The translations under genes were made by a program, and so were the position numbers. Below the pieces are notes generated by a model. It ran no database searches. It worked only from the letters and a program-made list of their open reading frames with translations, and was not told the origin of the DNA. Below are positions 26,129 to 34,837 of a stretch of DNA of 64,000 bases, in pieces (position 1 is the first letter of the stretch; every line of letters begins with the position of its first letter). Location: positions 1,922,001-1,986,000 of the forward strand of contig NZ_MODU01000004.1 in NCBI RefSeq assembly GCF_001885075.1, given 5' to 3'. This DNA comes from Alteromonas sp. V450 (GTDB taxonomy: Bacteria; Pseudomonadota; Gammaproteobacteria; Enterobacterales; Alteromonadaceae).

Positions 26129-28038
26129 TACTTACTCGCTTCTTCTTTCACTAGAAATTGGCAAAGCATCATTATTGTCCATAGCGACGCTGAATGGTCG
26201 TAACGCCCGCTTATATGTTCTTGCGCTTTTTTCATTAACACATTGTGCTCGAAAATATTGTGCTTTTTTACTGCTTCAGATGACAATAGCGATAGCATTT
26301 TGTCTTGTAGCGGCCCTCTCAGCCATTCAGCAAGCGGTACACTGAAACCCATTTTTTTTCTGTACAGCGTGTCATCCGGTAAAAACGGTTCCAGTGCTTT
26401 CTTAAACGAATACTTACCTTCGCCGTTTTTCAGATTGACGCTTGATGGTAGCCTAAATGCCCATTCCACGAACTTGTGGTCGAACAAAGGTACACGTACC
26501 TCAAGTCCGTGAGCCATGCTCGCTCTATCAACTTTGGTGTGAATATCGCCTGTTACCCATGTTTTAAAGTCTAAATACTGTGCTTCTTTTAATTTATCCT
26601 TAAATACCTTTCCATCTAGAACATCTTCAAACACTTCGCCAGCATCATAGCCGTTTAGCGTTGTTTTAAATTGTTCTTTGTACAGGGCATTTCGCTCGTC
26701 TTTGCGCAGTTTACTCATACTGTTCAAATACGCCTGTGACGATGACATCGACAACGACTGAAAGGTGGTTTTCGCTCTTAAAAATTGTGGCGCCCAATCA
26801 AGCTTTGGGTAGTACTTTCCAAGAAATCCAAAAATGTGCTTTCTGATCCAAAGTGGAATTGCATCGCGAACCTTTTGCTCGTTCAGATGCAGCCTGTAAC
26901 GTCGATAACCAGCAAACAACTCATCACCACCATCTCCAGAAAGCGCCACAGTTACATGCTTTCTTGCGAGTTCGCACACTTTATAGGTCGGTAGCGATGA
27001 CGAATCAGCATAGGGCTCGTCATACAGCTGCGTCATTTTATCAACAAGTTCAAAGTCTTCGTGATTAACCACTTCACAATGATGTAACGTTTTGTACTTA
27101 TCTGAGACTATACGAGCAAACTCCGACTCATTGTACTGAGGCACATCAAAACCAATAGAACACGTTGTAACAGGTGTTGATTGCAGCCCAGCCATCATGG
27201 CAACCACGGCACTAGAATCAACGCCGCCTGACAAAAAGGCGCCTAGGGGCACTTCAGATTCAAGCCGTATATCTACCGAATCTCTGAATTGACTGATTAA
27301 CTTGGCTTCCTCTGCATCTTCGTGATTCGGTGCGTCCCAAGGCAGGTCCCAGTATTGAACAGGGGTGGGCAATGTTGCTGCACCGGCTTCACCTTTACAT
27401 TGTTGAAATAACAGATAATGCCCCGCTTGAAGCTTTTTTACATTGCGGTAAATACTCTTTGGATCAGGCACATAGCCAAAAGTGAGGTAATCTTCAACGG
27501 CGGTATAATCAAGCGAACGGTCAAAATCTGGATGGGCTTTAAGCACTTTAATCTCTGAGCCAAATAGTACCGTACCATTATTGAGTAAAGCGTAGTGAAG
27601 TGGCTTTACTCCTAGGCGATCACGGGCAACAAAGAGCTGTTTTAGTTTTTCATCCCAAATTAAAAAGGCAAACATGCCGCGGAGTTTGTGCAAGCATTCT
27701 ACTCCCCACTCACGCCATGCATGTAGAATGGTTTCTGTGTCGCTGTGCGTTTGATAATGATACCCCTTTGCCTTCAGCTCATCGGCAATTTGCGAATGAT
27801 TAAAGATTTCACCATTGAAAACAATAACGGCGTTTTTATCTTCACTAACTATGGGCTGGCCCCCGCCAGAAACGTCAATGATAGACAGTCTGCGATGGCC
27901 AAGCGCAACACCATCACCAAAAAAATATCCTTCTGCATCGGGACCACGATGCGATTGAGCGGTATTCATACTCTTTAAATGCTCTTGAGAGATAGGCGCC
28001 GTCTCGCTAAAGTTAAATATACCGCTTATTCCACACAT
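26128..28038 (-). CDS. Asparagine synthase-like amidotransferase, XrtA/PEP-CTERM system
   Basis: 636 residues. Cys2 of MCGISGIFNF is the glutaminase nucleophile of class II amidotransferases. The second domain has the ATP pyrophosphatase loop AFLSGGVDSSAVVAMM near residue 265 and the downstream ALSGDGGDELFAGYRRY. Family members in exosortase A loci are thought to amidate a sugar carboxylate or similar group of the exopolysaccharide, with glutamine as donor and ATP used for activation. It lies in the core operon between two XrtA-linked glycosyltransferases, nine bases after the upstream one. Free asparagine synthesis is the alternative, but context argues against it. Confidence 0.88.
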   Translation of the reverse strand: MCGISGIFNFSETAPISQEHLKSMNTAQSHRGPDAEGYFFGDGVALGHRRLSIIDVSGGGQPIVSEDKNAVIVFNGEIFNHSQIADELKAKGYHYQTHSDTETILHAWREWGVECLHKLRGMFAFLIWDEKLKQLFVARDRLGVKPLHYALLNNGTVLFGSEIKVLKAHPDFDRSLDYTAVEDYLTFGYVPDPKSIYRNVKKLQAGHYLLFQQCKGEAGAATLPTPVQYWDLPWDAPNHEDAEEAKLISQFRDSVDIRLESEVPLGAFLSGGVDSSAVVAMMAGLQSTPVTTCSIGFDVPQYNESEFARIVSDKYKTLHHCEVVNHEDFELVDKMTQLYDEPYADSSSLPTYKVCELARKHVTVALSGDGGDELFAGYRRYRLHLNEQKVRDAIPLWIRKHIFGFLGKYYPKLDWAPQFLRAKTTFQSLSMSSSQAYLNSMSKLRKDERNALYKEQFKTTLNGYDAGEVFEDVLDGKVFKDKLKEAQYLDFKTWVTGDIHTKVDRASMAHGLEVRVPLFDHKFVEWAFRLPSSVNLKNGEGKYSFKKALEPFLPDDTLYRKKMGFSVPLAEWLRGPLQDKMLSLLSSEAVKKHNIFEHNVLMKKAQEHISGRYDHSASLWTIMMLCQFLVKEEASK

Positions 28039-28047
28039 GCCTTTTTC

Positions 28048-29130
28048 TCACTGGTTATATAAAGCCAAATAGTCAGCAACCATTTTGGCTTCGTCAAATT
28101 GCGATATTACTTTGGCTCTTGCCGCTATCGACATTTGTTGCGTTTCCATGTTGTTGGTAAACATCTGTAAAAACGCCTTTGCCATAGCGTTTACATCTTC
28201 AGAGGGCACAACAACCCCTTCGTCATTACTGATCACTTCAGGCATTCCACCTACATTGGTGACTACCGCAGGAGTACCGCATGCCATGGCTTCAAGAAGT
28301 GTCATAGGAATGCCTTCTCCTAATGATGACATAGCGAAAACTGTAAACCCTTGATAGACCGCTGGCATATCCGACCGCATGCCCAGCAGCTCTATAGATG
28401 CTTTATTAGCGCCCTGTTCTACGCGCGCCTCGAGTACCGAGCGCGACTCACCGTCGCCTACAATTTGCAGCCTACTGCTCATTGCAAACGCTTCACTCAA
28501 TGAACACGCCAAGTTAAACGCATCCACTAATAACACTTGATTTTTAATTGGGCTAAGTCGCCCAACGTGACCAATGGTAAAGCCCTTCGGCTTATCCGTA
28601 GCGGGAACATAAAGCTCCGTATCTACCCCATTTCTTATAAGTCGCGTTTTTCTTTTAGGAATCTTTACCGTATCAATAAGCCACTCAAATAATTCACCTG
28701 ACACGGTTACCCACGTATGCACGAAAGGAGAGACAAACCGCCTTAGCCACCAATATTTTTTGTTCAGCCCTTTGGGGTCATAAATGTCGCGCCCATGCTC
28801 TGCATGGATCCTAACCGGTACCCGCATGCATGCTGCAACCACCTGCATTTCTAATGTTGCCAAATTATACGTATGCACAACATCGGGCTTAACGGAACGC
28901 AAAAGCGCAGCCCATTTCTTGAAAATTGACCAGTCTTGCCCCGCTTTTTTTCCTAACGATTTAACCTTTACCGAAGCGGGCAATAAGCGAGCAAAGTCAT
29001 CGGAATATTCTGTTAAACACACCACGGTATGTTGAAAATCTACTGGCATTCTGCAGATCGTATTTACTAAAACACGTTCTAGGCCCCCAATATGCAAACT
29101 GTAAACAACATGGACGACTTTTTTAGTCAT
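28048..29130 (-). CDS. XrtA/PEP-CTERM-associated glycosyltransferase (TIGR03088-like)
   Basis: 360 residues. The N terminus VVHVVYSLHIGGLERVLVNT is the signature of this exosortase A-linked GT4 family. The donor domain has LIRNGVDTELYVP near 180, IGHVGRLSPIKNQVLLVDAF near 205 and EGIPMTLLEAMACGTPAVV near 290, with the E-x7-E acidic pair. It overlaps the 3' end of xrtA by eight bases. Its role is transfer of one sugar in repeat-unit assembly. Confidence 0.87.
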   Translation of the reverse strand: MTKKVVHVVYSLHIGGLERVLVNTICRMPVDFQHTVVCLTEYSDDFARLLPASVKVKSLGKKAGQDWSIFKKWAALLRSVKPDVVHTYNLATLEMQVVAACMRVPVRIHAEHGRDIYDPKGLNKKYWWLRRFVSPFVHTWVTVSGELFEWLIDTVKIPKRKTRLIRNGVDTELYVPATDKPKGFTIGHVGRLSPIKNQVLLVDAFNLACSLSEAFAMSSRLQIVGDGESRSVLEARVEQGANKASIELLGMRSDMPAVYQGFTVFAMSSLGEGIPMTLLEAMACGTPAVVTNVGGMPEVISNDEGVVVPSEDVNAMAKAFLQMFTNNMETQQMSIAARAKVISQFDEAKMVADYLALYNQ

Positions 29131-30586
29131 TATATTTTGCCTTGCCAGTTTCAGTATTGTTAGGGGGTAACGTCAAGCGTGACAGCGTTTTTACCACGCT
29201 TTGTTCAGTGCTACCGGTCGACACCTCAGCCACAACATAAAAACCGTCTGCACGTTTGCCTGCCAGCTTCGCAAGCAACTGATTCCACTTAATGCGCAGG
29301 GGTGAAGCATCAAGTAATGTCTCAAGTTTATAAAAAACTACTAGCGTTCGGGTATTGCCAGACACGTTTTGAATGGTTAGTTTGCGATAAGCATAATCAC
29401 TAAACGACCGATGTTCAGGCCCCTCAACTAAACTAAAATTATCTTCGTTAAATGCACGATGAAGTGAACTCACTAGTTCATCATCACTGGAGTCTGTTCG
29501 ATACGTTATGCTAACCGGAATACCCTCAATACGGCCTGTCCACGAGGGCTGCACATTGGCATCATCACCCACACCCCACGCTAATTCTTGTGTGTTAAGC
29601 GTTGAAAATATTTGAGTTAAATGCTGTTCTAGAGGCTGCGAAACGTGCTTTACCTCTTTACTTAAACTAAACAACACCAGTGAAGAAGAGAGCAATAATA
29701 CAAACACAGAAACAAGAGGAAGCCATTTCATGTTAACGCGAAGCGAACCTGCACTATTTTTGCGCGAAGGCGATGGCTCTGCCCCAATGTTTCCAAGAAA
29801 AAATAGCAAAGCCAACACAAACAAAAAGAAAAACCAACCGTACACCAAGTGATCAGCGCCTACAGCGTGCTTCATGTCTGATAAATAGCCAATAACCATA
29901 ATCCCAAAGGCGCGAATGCCGTTAGCAATAACCGGCACCAGTGCACAGATAAAGATAAATAAAGCGCGTTTCCAAAGCGTTTGGTAGTTTAAGTACGCAA
30001 GAAGCACACCTAAAGAAAATGTACCAATTAAAAAGCGAATTCCCGCGCAGGCTTCCGCCACGTGAAAAGTGCCATTAGGCAAGTACAAATAAAGCCCTTC
30101 GCGATAAACGGGAATATTCACTACGTTTAGTAACGCAGTACTTATATCGGCAGTAATAATTTGTAACTGGGGTACAAATTCTTCACCAAAGGGCACACAG
30201 AAATACAAATAAAATAAGGGAAAAAGCACAACGCGAAATGCGCTGTGCCCGATAACAGTCCAAACTATAAGTATAAAACTACTGACTGCACAAAAATGAG
30301 TTACAAGGCCAATAGAAAGCTGATCACCAAGAACGTATAGCGTCTGCACGCCCAGAAGTGGCAACAGCATAAGCCAAACAGGTTCATAATGAAGGCGACT
30401 GAGCAGATGCTTTTTTTCATATAAGATATACAGAGAGATGGGAACAATAAAAAAGCAATGCTTATAGGTTTCAGAGTTACTCCATACTGTTAGCATGTGC
30501 TCGAGAGTACTGAAATAAACGCCAAACCATGCCAAGAAAAGCAGGGTTGAAACCACTATGTATTGATGAGTTGCCTTGTTTTTCAC
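29123..30586 (-). CDS. xrtA: Exosortase A with fused EpsI domain
   Basis: 487 residues from a GTG start with AGGGA about 11 bases upstream. Residues 1-270 form the eight-helix exosortase domain. The catalytic triad of the family is present: Cys180 in EACAGIR, Arg225 in ANGIRAFGIM and His246 in ADHLVYGW. Residues about 290-480 are the periplasmic EpsI (DUF3485-like) domain, fused as usual for the XrtA type. By analogy with sortases it cleaves PEP-CTERM tails of exported proteins and passes them to a new attachment. It lies in the core of the exopolysaccharide operon. No PEP-CTERM substrate is encoded within this window. Confidence 0.93.
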   Translation of the reverse strand: MKNKATHQYIVVSTLLFLAWFGVYFSTLEHMLTVWSNSETYKHCFFIVPISLYILYEKKHLLSRLHYEPVWLMLLPLLGVQTLYVLGDQLSIGLVTHFCAVSSFILIVWTVIGHSAFRVVLFPLFYLYFCVPFGEEFVPQLQIITADISTALLNVVNIPVYREGLYLYLPNGTFHVAEACAGIRFLIGTFSLGVLLAYLNYQTLWKRALFIFICALVPVIANGIRAFGIMVIGYLSDMKHAVGADHLVYGWFFFLFVLALLFFLGNIGAEPSPSRKNSAGSLRVNMKWLPLVSVFVLLLSSSLVLFSLSKEVKHVSQPLEQHLTQIFSTLNTQELAWGVGDDANVQPSWTGRIEGIPVSITYRTDSSDDELVSSLHRAFNEDNFSLVEGPEHRSFSDYAYRKLTIQNVSGNTRTLVVFYKLETLLDASPLRIKWNQLLAKLAGKRADGFYVVAEVSTGSTEQSVVKTLSRLTLPPNNTETGKAKYND

Positions 30587-30625
30587 TTGCGCACATTCCC
30601 TTACATGTATTGCTTACACACCATG

Positions 30626-31669
30626 CTATCCCAAGTATTTGCTTAAAAACGGGCCAAGTCGCTCTGTTACAAACAAAGGCAGCTTTTGCCATGCGCTAAT
30701 AAACATTTTGTATTTAGGGTTATCTGGGCTCAAATTAGGCAGCGAATCAGCATTGATTAATTGGCAATAGTAATACAATGGGCGAGGTTGAATACCCCAT
30801 GTTTTCTTATAATTACCCGAGCCAGAGCCGTTTTTACTGCGTCCGAAATCAAATGTAGTACACCCTTTTTGCAGTTTACTTCGGCACATTAAGTCGTAGT
30901 ACATGAAGTCATTACTTCTGCATTGCCGTGCACTCGGCGTTCCGCCACCATAATACGGCAAGACCGTATCTTTGAAATAAAATGATAAAACCGCCGACAC
31001 CGCTTCGTCATCTTTTTTGATTAATAAGCACTCTACTTGCTCACCAAATTCTTCTTGTAGCGCTTTAAAATATTTCTTGGGAAAAACCGGTGTCCCCAGA
31101 TTTCTCACGCTTTCTGAATAAATTCGGTGTACAGCATCAACATCAGTGGTTGTTTCAGCAACTAAATTGTTCTTCAAAGACTGCCGAACATTTGCCCGTT
31201 GTTTTTTCTTGATAGACTGAAGTATGGCTTGCTCGTCGTCTGCTAACGCCATTAAAAAAGTAGAATGGTTGCAGTTCAAGGTTAGGTTAGGATTATTTTC
31301 TCGCGGCTTTGTGTAGCGCAATTCAAGGTAATCAACACCCAATTGCTTACCTAAGTCAGCAGCGGCTTCTTCCAATGCTAACAGGGTATTTTCGCTGTCT
31401 GCTATCGCGCCGCCATAGACACAGAAAGGGGTAGAGATAAGCGTATGGCCAAACAATTTACTTTTTTGTTCTACAAGCGGAAGCAACCCACAAATCACGC
31501 CATTAGCTTCCATGTATAGATAATGGCACTTGTGGCGATATACACGCTCTATTACATTGCGCCAACCCGACAGATGGAAAAAGCTGCCTTCGCTGTGACC
31601 CTCAACATATGCGTCCCAGCGAGCCTGTTCCGCCGACGCCGAAGTTAACTTACAAACTCTTTGCGACAT
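30626..31669 (-). CDS. FemAB-related protein, XrtA/PEP-CTERM system-associated
   Basis: 347 residues with the double GNAT fold of FemAB-type acyl/aminoacyl transferases. The C-terminal GNAT half has AVSAVLSFYFKDTVLPYYGG near 225 and CTTFDFGRSKNGSGSGNYKK near 290, the hallmark of the exosortase A-linked family. FemX-type enzymes move amino acids from aminoacyl-tRNA to an amino group, so this protein may attach an amino acid to an amino sugar of the glycan, perhaps one exposed by the adjacent deacetylase. Its start overlaps the deacetylase gene by 25 bases. Substrate is inferred only. Confidence 0.88.
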   Translation of the reverse strand: MSQRVCKLTSASAEQARWDAYVEGHSEGSFFHLSGWRNVIERVYRHKCHYLYMEANGVICGLLPLVEQKSKLFGHTLISTPFCVYGGAIADSENTLLALEEAAADLGKQLGVDYLELRYTKPRENNPNLTLNCNHSTFLMALADDEQAILQSIKKKQRANVRQSLKNNLVAETTTDVDAVHRIYSESVRNLGTPVFPKKYFKALQEEFGEQVECLLIKKDDEAVSAVLSFYFKDTVLPYYGGGTPSARQCRSNDFMYYDLMCRSKLQKGCTTFDFGRSKNGSGSGNYKKTWGIQPRPLYYYCQLINADSLPNLSPDNPKYKMFISAWQKLPLFVTERLGPFLSKYLG

Positions 31670-32517
31670 TGGTCTTCCTTTATACCGTAAACATCAGCCA
31701 TTGTTCCCCAAGAAAAATCTGATAAAAGGCGATGTAGCTTACTTTCCATACGGCCTAAGTTTACATAATGGCGAAAGCGAGACTTAAGAGAAAGACCAGC
31801 AACTCTTGGCTGATCTACGTCTATTTCCCACGGGTGGAAATAAAAGTTGTATGGTTCATTTTCTGTCTGTAAGAAACGGCTGATACGTCGATTAGACAGC
31901 CAGTAAGGAAATAGGCGGAAATATCCTCCGCCACCAATGCCTTTGTTTGCAGCTTTCGCCTTTAGCGTTGGAATAGGTATTTCAACAATGCCTTCAGGGC
32001 GCTGATATTTGAACCTTGGCCAGTCGGGTACCCCATAAAGGTCATGTACTATAGGGTAAGTGCTTGACGAATAAACAAACCCTAAATCGACCAAGGTTTC
32101 ATAAACCCACTGTGTTTTTTCGTTTACCGAAAAACTTGGTGCCCTATAACCGAGTATTTGTACGCCACCTATATCTTCCAAAATGGTTTTGCTTTTCGTA
32201 ACGTCTTCGACAAACCCTGGTTTATCAAGATTATTCAATCTTGTGTGATCGTATCCGTGGCTCGCAAGTTCATGGCCCTCTTTCACAATCCTTTGAATAA
32301 CAGACGGACACTTTTCAGCAACCCACCCTAAACAGAAAAATGTCGACTTCACATTATGCTCTGCAAAGATATCTAGAAGTCTGTTTGTGTTGTCTCCCAC
32401 CCTCATTGGAAGCTTTGCCCATTCATTTTGGGTAATCGATTTTTCGAATGCCGAAACTTGAAAATAATCTTCGACATCGACTGTCATTGCATTCTTCACT
32501 AGAGGTATCTCACACAA
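31645..32517 (-). CDS. Polysaccharide deacetylase, XrtA/PEP-CTERM system
   Basis: 290 residues with a NodB homology domain. MTVDVEDYFQVSAFE at about 11-25 supplies the catalytic Asp and metal-binding Asp, GHELASHGYDH near 86-96 the H-x3-H metal ligands, and GYRAPSFSV near 125 the conserved Arg-Ala-Pro. The C-terminal FHPWEID motif completes the carbohydrate esterase 4 active site. It probably removes N-acetyl groups from the exopolysaccharide. No signal peptide is apparent, so it may act on cytoplasmic lipid-linked intermediates. It begins six bases after the initiating transferase. Confidence 0.9.
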   Translation of the reverse strand: MCEIPLVKNAMTVDVEDYFQVSAFEKSITQNEWAKLPMRVGDNTNRLLDIFAEHNVKSTFFCLGWVAEKCPSVIQRIVKEGHELASHGYDHTRLNNLDKPGFVEDVTKSKTILEDIGGVQILGYRAPSFSVNEKTQWVYETLVDLGFVYSSSTYPIVHDLYGVPDWPRFKYQRPEGIVEIPIPTLKAKAANKGIGGGGYFRLFPYWLSNRRISRFLQTENEPYNFYFHPWEIDVDQPRVAGLSLKSRFRHYVNLGRMESKLHRLLSDFSWGTMADVYGIKEDQCRKEFVS

Positions 32518-32523
32518 ATATAT

Positions 32524-33948
32524 TTATCTACCGCGCCCGAAGAGCACAATCTCGGTTGTCCTTACCAAAATAAGTAGGTCTAACAGTAAGCTTTGATGCT
32601 TAACATAATACAAATCGAATTTTAGCTTCTCCATTGAATCCGCTACAGAAGACCCATACGGATAATTCAACTGCGCCCAACCCGCTAAACCGGGTTTAAC
32701 GTTATGTCGTTGATTATAATATGGGATTTCACGAACCAACTGTTCTACAAATTCAGGTCTTTCTGGTCTTGGGCCTATAAAAGCCATTTCGCCTTTAAAC
32801 ACATTGATAAGTTGTGGCAACTCGTCAATGCGATATTTTCTTATAAAGTGCCCAATTCTGGTAACCCTGTCATCATTTTTACTTGCCCACTTAGCCCCAT
32901 CTTTTTCGGCGTCGGGTCGCATGCTTCGAAATTTGATAATTTGAAATAGTTTACCGTTTAAGCCAACTCTTTCTTGCTTGTAAAAAACGGAAGTTCCTGT
33001 TTTAAAACCATCATCCAAAAAGATAATGGCCGCGGTTAACAACATAAAGGGCCAAGTAAACAGGAACACAAAAAAGGCAAGAAAAGCGTTAACAGCGTAG
33101 TCTAGTGAGTCGCGTAAATAATTTTGCGTGGTGAAGCCATTTGAATAAATTACCCAAGACGGATACATGAGGTTGACGACAATTTGCCCGGTTTCCCTTT
33201 CCATGAAATCAAGCAACTCGGTAACTTCAATGCCTCTTAATTTACATTCAAATAATGCATCTAGCGGTAGCGTACCTCTACGCTGATCACAGGCGATGAT
33301 GACTTCCTCGATGTCATTATCGAAAATAAACTGACGAAGACCCTCATCGAGCTTGATATGCACTATCTTTTCGTTTCTTATGCCTTCCTCTCTGTTGTCG
33401 CCAGGCACTGGAATAAAACCAATTAATTCAAAACCAATTCTGTCTACGTCTCTACGCATTCTTTTTTCAATAATCGATGCGCGCTCACCCGCGCCAAGGA
33501 TCAGTGTTCTTGTTTTACCTAACCCTAAAAGACCAAGGCGTGTAGTAAAATAACGAAACACTACAAGCGTGACGATAGACGCGCATGATGCAGCAGGTAG
33601 AAAATAGGAGTGAATAGAAAACAAATCAGGCAACAGCGAAGACGCTATCGCTACACAAAAATAAGCAAGACCAACGCTTACGAATATTCGCCTAATTATT
33701 CCCCTGAAGGTTTCACGTAATTTACTCTCGTAAAGCCCCACCGACAGCATACAAACCACTACTATCAGGGCGAACGCTCCAATAGTGACAATGACAGAAC
33801 GAACATTTTCTGGCGCCACACTCGACAAAGACGGGTAGTAAGCGCGCAGGATCACCAATATCAAATACGAAATATAGCTTATAAGAACTAAATCACTGAG
33901 CACCAGCAGATTTGACCGCTTATTATGCCTTTTATTATTCGCTGCCAT
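32524..33948 (-). CDS. Initiating undecaprenyl-phosphate sugar transferase, XrtA system (TIGR03013-like)
   Basis: 474 residues, first gene of the long minus-strand operon. Four N-terminal membrane helices (about 15-120) precede a Rossmann-like domain (LGLLGLGKTRTLILGAGERA near 138-157). A fifth membrane helix near 280 leads to the bacterial sugar transferase domain, with VFYKQERVGLNGKLFQIIKF near 322 and FRSMRPDAEKDG, then RKYRIDELPQLINVFKGEMA and FIGPRPERPEF. These polyprenyl-phosphate phosphoglycosyl transferases start repeat-unit synthesis by moving a sugar-1-phosphate from a nucleotide sugar to undecaprenyl phosphate. Confidence 0.92.
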   Translation of the reverse strand: MAANNKRHNKRSNLLVLSDLVLISYISYLILVILRAYYPSLSSVAPENVRSVIVTIGAFALIVVVCMLSVGLYESKLRETFRGIIRRIFVSVGLAYFCVAIASSLLPDLFSIHSYFLPAASCASIVTLVVFRYFTTRLGLLGLGKTRTLILGAGERASIIEKRMRRDVDRIGFELIGFIPVPGDNREEGIRNEKIVHIKLDEGLRQFIFDNDIEEVIIACDQRRGTLPLDALFECKLRGIEVTELLDFMERETGQIVVNLMYPSWVIYSNGFTTQNYLRDSLDYAVNAFLAFFVFLFTWPFMLLTAAIIFLDDGFKTGTSVFYKQERVGLNGKLFQIIKFRSMRPDAEKDGAKWASKNDDRVTRIGHFIRKYRIDELPQLINVFKGEMAFIGPRPERPEFVEQLVREIPYYNQRHNVKPGLAGWAQLNYPYGSSVADSMEKLKFDLYYVKHQSLLLDLLILVRTTEIVLFGRGR

Positions 33949-34189
33949 TAATAGCTCTTCCCTAGCGAAGAAGTAAATTGAATCATAGTATGGAAATATT
34001 ACATCAAATCAATGGAACAAAACACGCATATATGACGTGCTTGCACTTAAAAATGTGCGAGGGCTCGATATTAGACACATTAGCTATCTAATATCTTGCC
34101 TTAAGAGACAAATAAGTTAACAATACTTTTTGCGTTTGTCTTGTATAAACCGTCGGATGAAGACAGGGAACAAAATTAAAGGTGCTATG
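33949..34189. promoter_or_regulatory. Divergent control region of the XrtA exopolysaccharide operons
   Basis: 241 bp separating the minus-strand assembly operon from the plus-strand export operon, and so holding both promoters. The most striking element is a perfect 9-bp inverted repeat, GATATTAGA at 34067-34075 and TCTAATATC at 34087-34095, with 11 bases between. The centre-to-centre spacing of 20 bp suits a dimeric regulator on one DNA face. A weaker dyad, GCAC...GTGC, lies at 34043-34058. I could not place -35/-10 boxes with confidence. Confidence 0.55.
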
Positions 34190-34825
34190 ATGAACTTAAA
34201 TACGTCTGCGTTGAAGTTGCTAGCTACATTATTACTATCGGTTTTGCTTTGGGGGTGCTCTTCAAATGCAAAGCTTCCCGAAGCAACGGTTCACCCATCG
34301 CTGACCAGCGATATCAACGACTATCGCTATCTGATTGGCCCAGGAGATGCTGTCAACATTTTTGTCTGGAGAAACCCTGAGCTATCGGGAACATTTTCAG
34401 TTCGACCAGACGGAATGATTACCACTCGACTTATAGAAGACATTGAAGTAACGGGTAGAACCCCCACTCAGCTGGCAAGAGAACTTGAAGAAAAGCTGAG
34501 TGTCTATATCAACAACCCCAGAGTTTCGGTTACGATAGGCGGTTACGTAGGGCCATTTAGTGAGCAAGTACGCGTTATCGGCGAAGCAACCAACCCGCGA
34601 GCAGTAAATTACAAAGAAAACATGACGTTACTCGACCTCATGATTGCCGTAGGTGGCATTACTGAATTTGCTGACGGCAACAGCACGCAACTTATTCGCA
34701 CCGTGGATGGAAAACAAAAAGCATATCGCATATATATCGACGACCTCATCAGAGATGGCGACATTTCCAAAAACGTAGACATTCTACCTGGCGACATTAT
34801 CATTGTGCCCGAAGCCTGGTTCTAG
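34190..34825 (+). CDS. Exopolysaccharide export outer-membrane lipoprotein, XrtA system (Wza-like)
   Basis: 211 residues from ATG 34190, chosen because AAAGGTG at 34178-34184 is well placed and because a clean lipoprotein signal follows: hydrophobic core then lipobox LLWGC. In-frame starts further upstream (TTG 34130, ATG 34157, ATG 34187) would extend the signal region. The mature protein has a Poly_export domain starting YRYLIGPGDAVNIFVWRNPE and a SLBB-type domain with VRVIGEATNPRAVNYKENMT. It forms the outer-membrane channel component. The chain-length gene follows 12 bp on. Confidence 0.9.
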   Translation: MNLNTSALKLLATLLLSVLLWGCSSNAKLPEATVHPSLTSDINDYRYLIGPGDAVNIFVWRNPELSGTFSVRPDGMITTRLIEDIEVTGRTPTQLARELEEKLSVYINNPRVSVTIGGYVGPFSEQVRVIGEATNPRAVNYKENMTLLDLMIAVGGITEFADGNSTQLIRTVDGKQKAYRIYIDDLIRDGDISKNVDILPGDIIIVPEAWF

Positions 34826-34837
34826 GAAGAACATTTA

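Noticed and set aside
34036-34060. Possible sigma-54 promoter (TTGCAC context) before the export operon
   Set aside because: The GG and GC elements are not at the required spacing on either strand.
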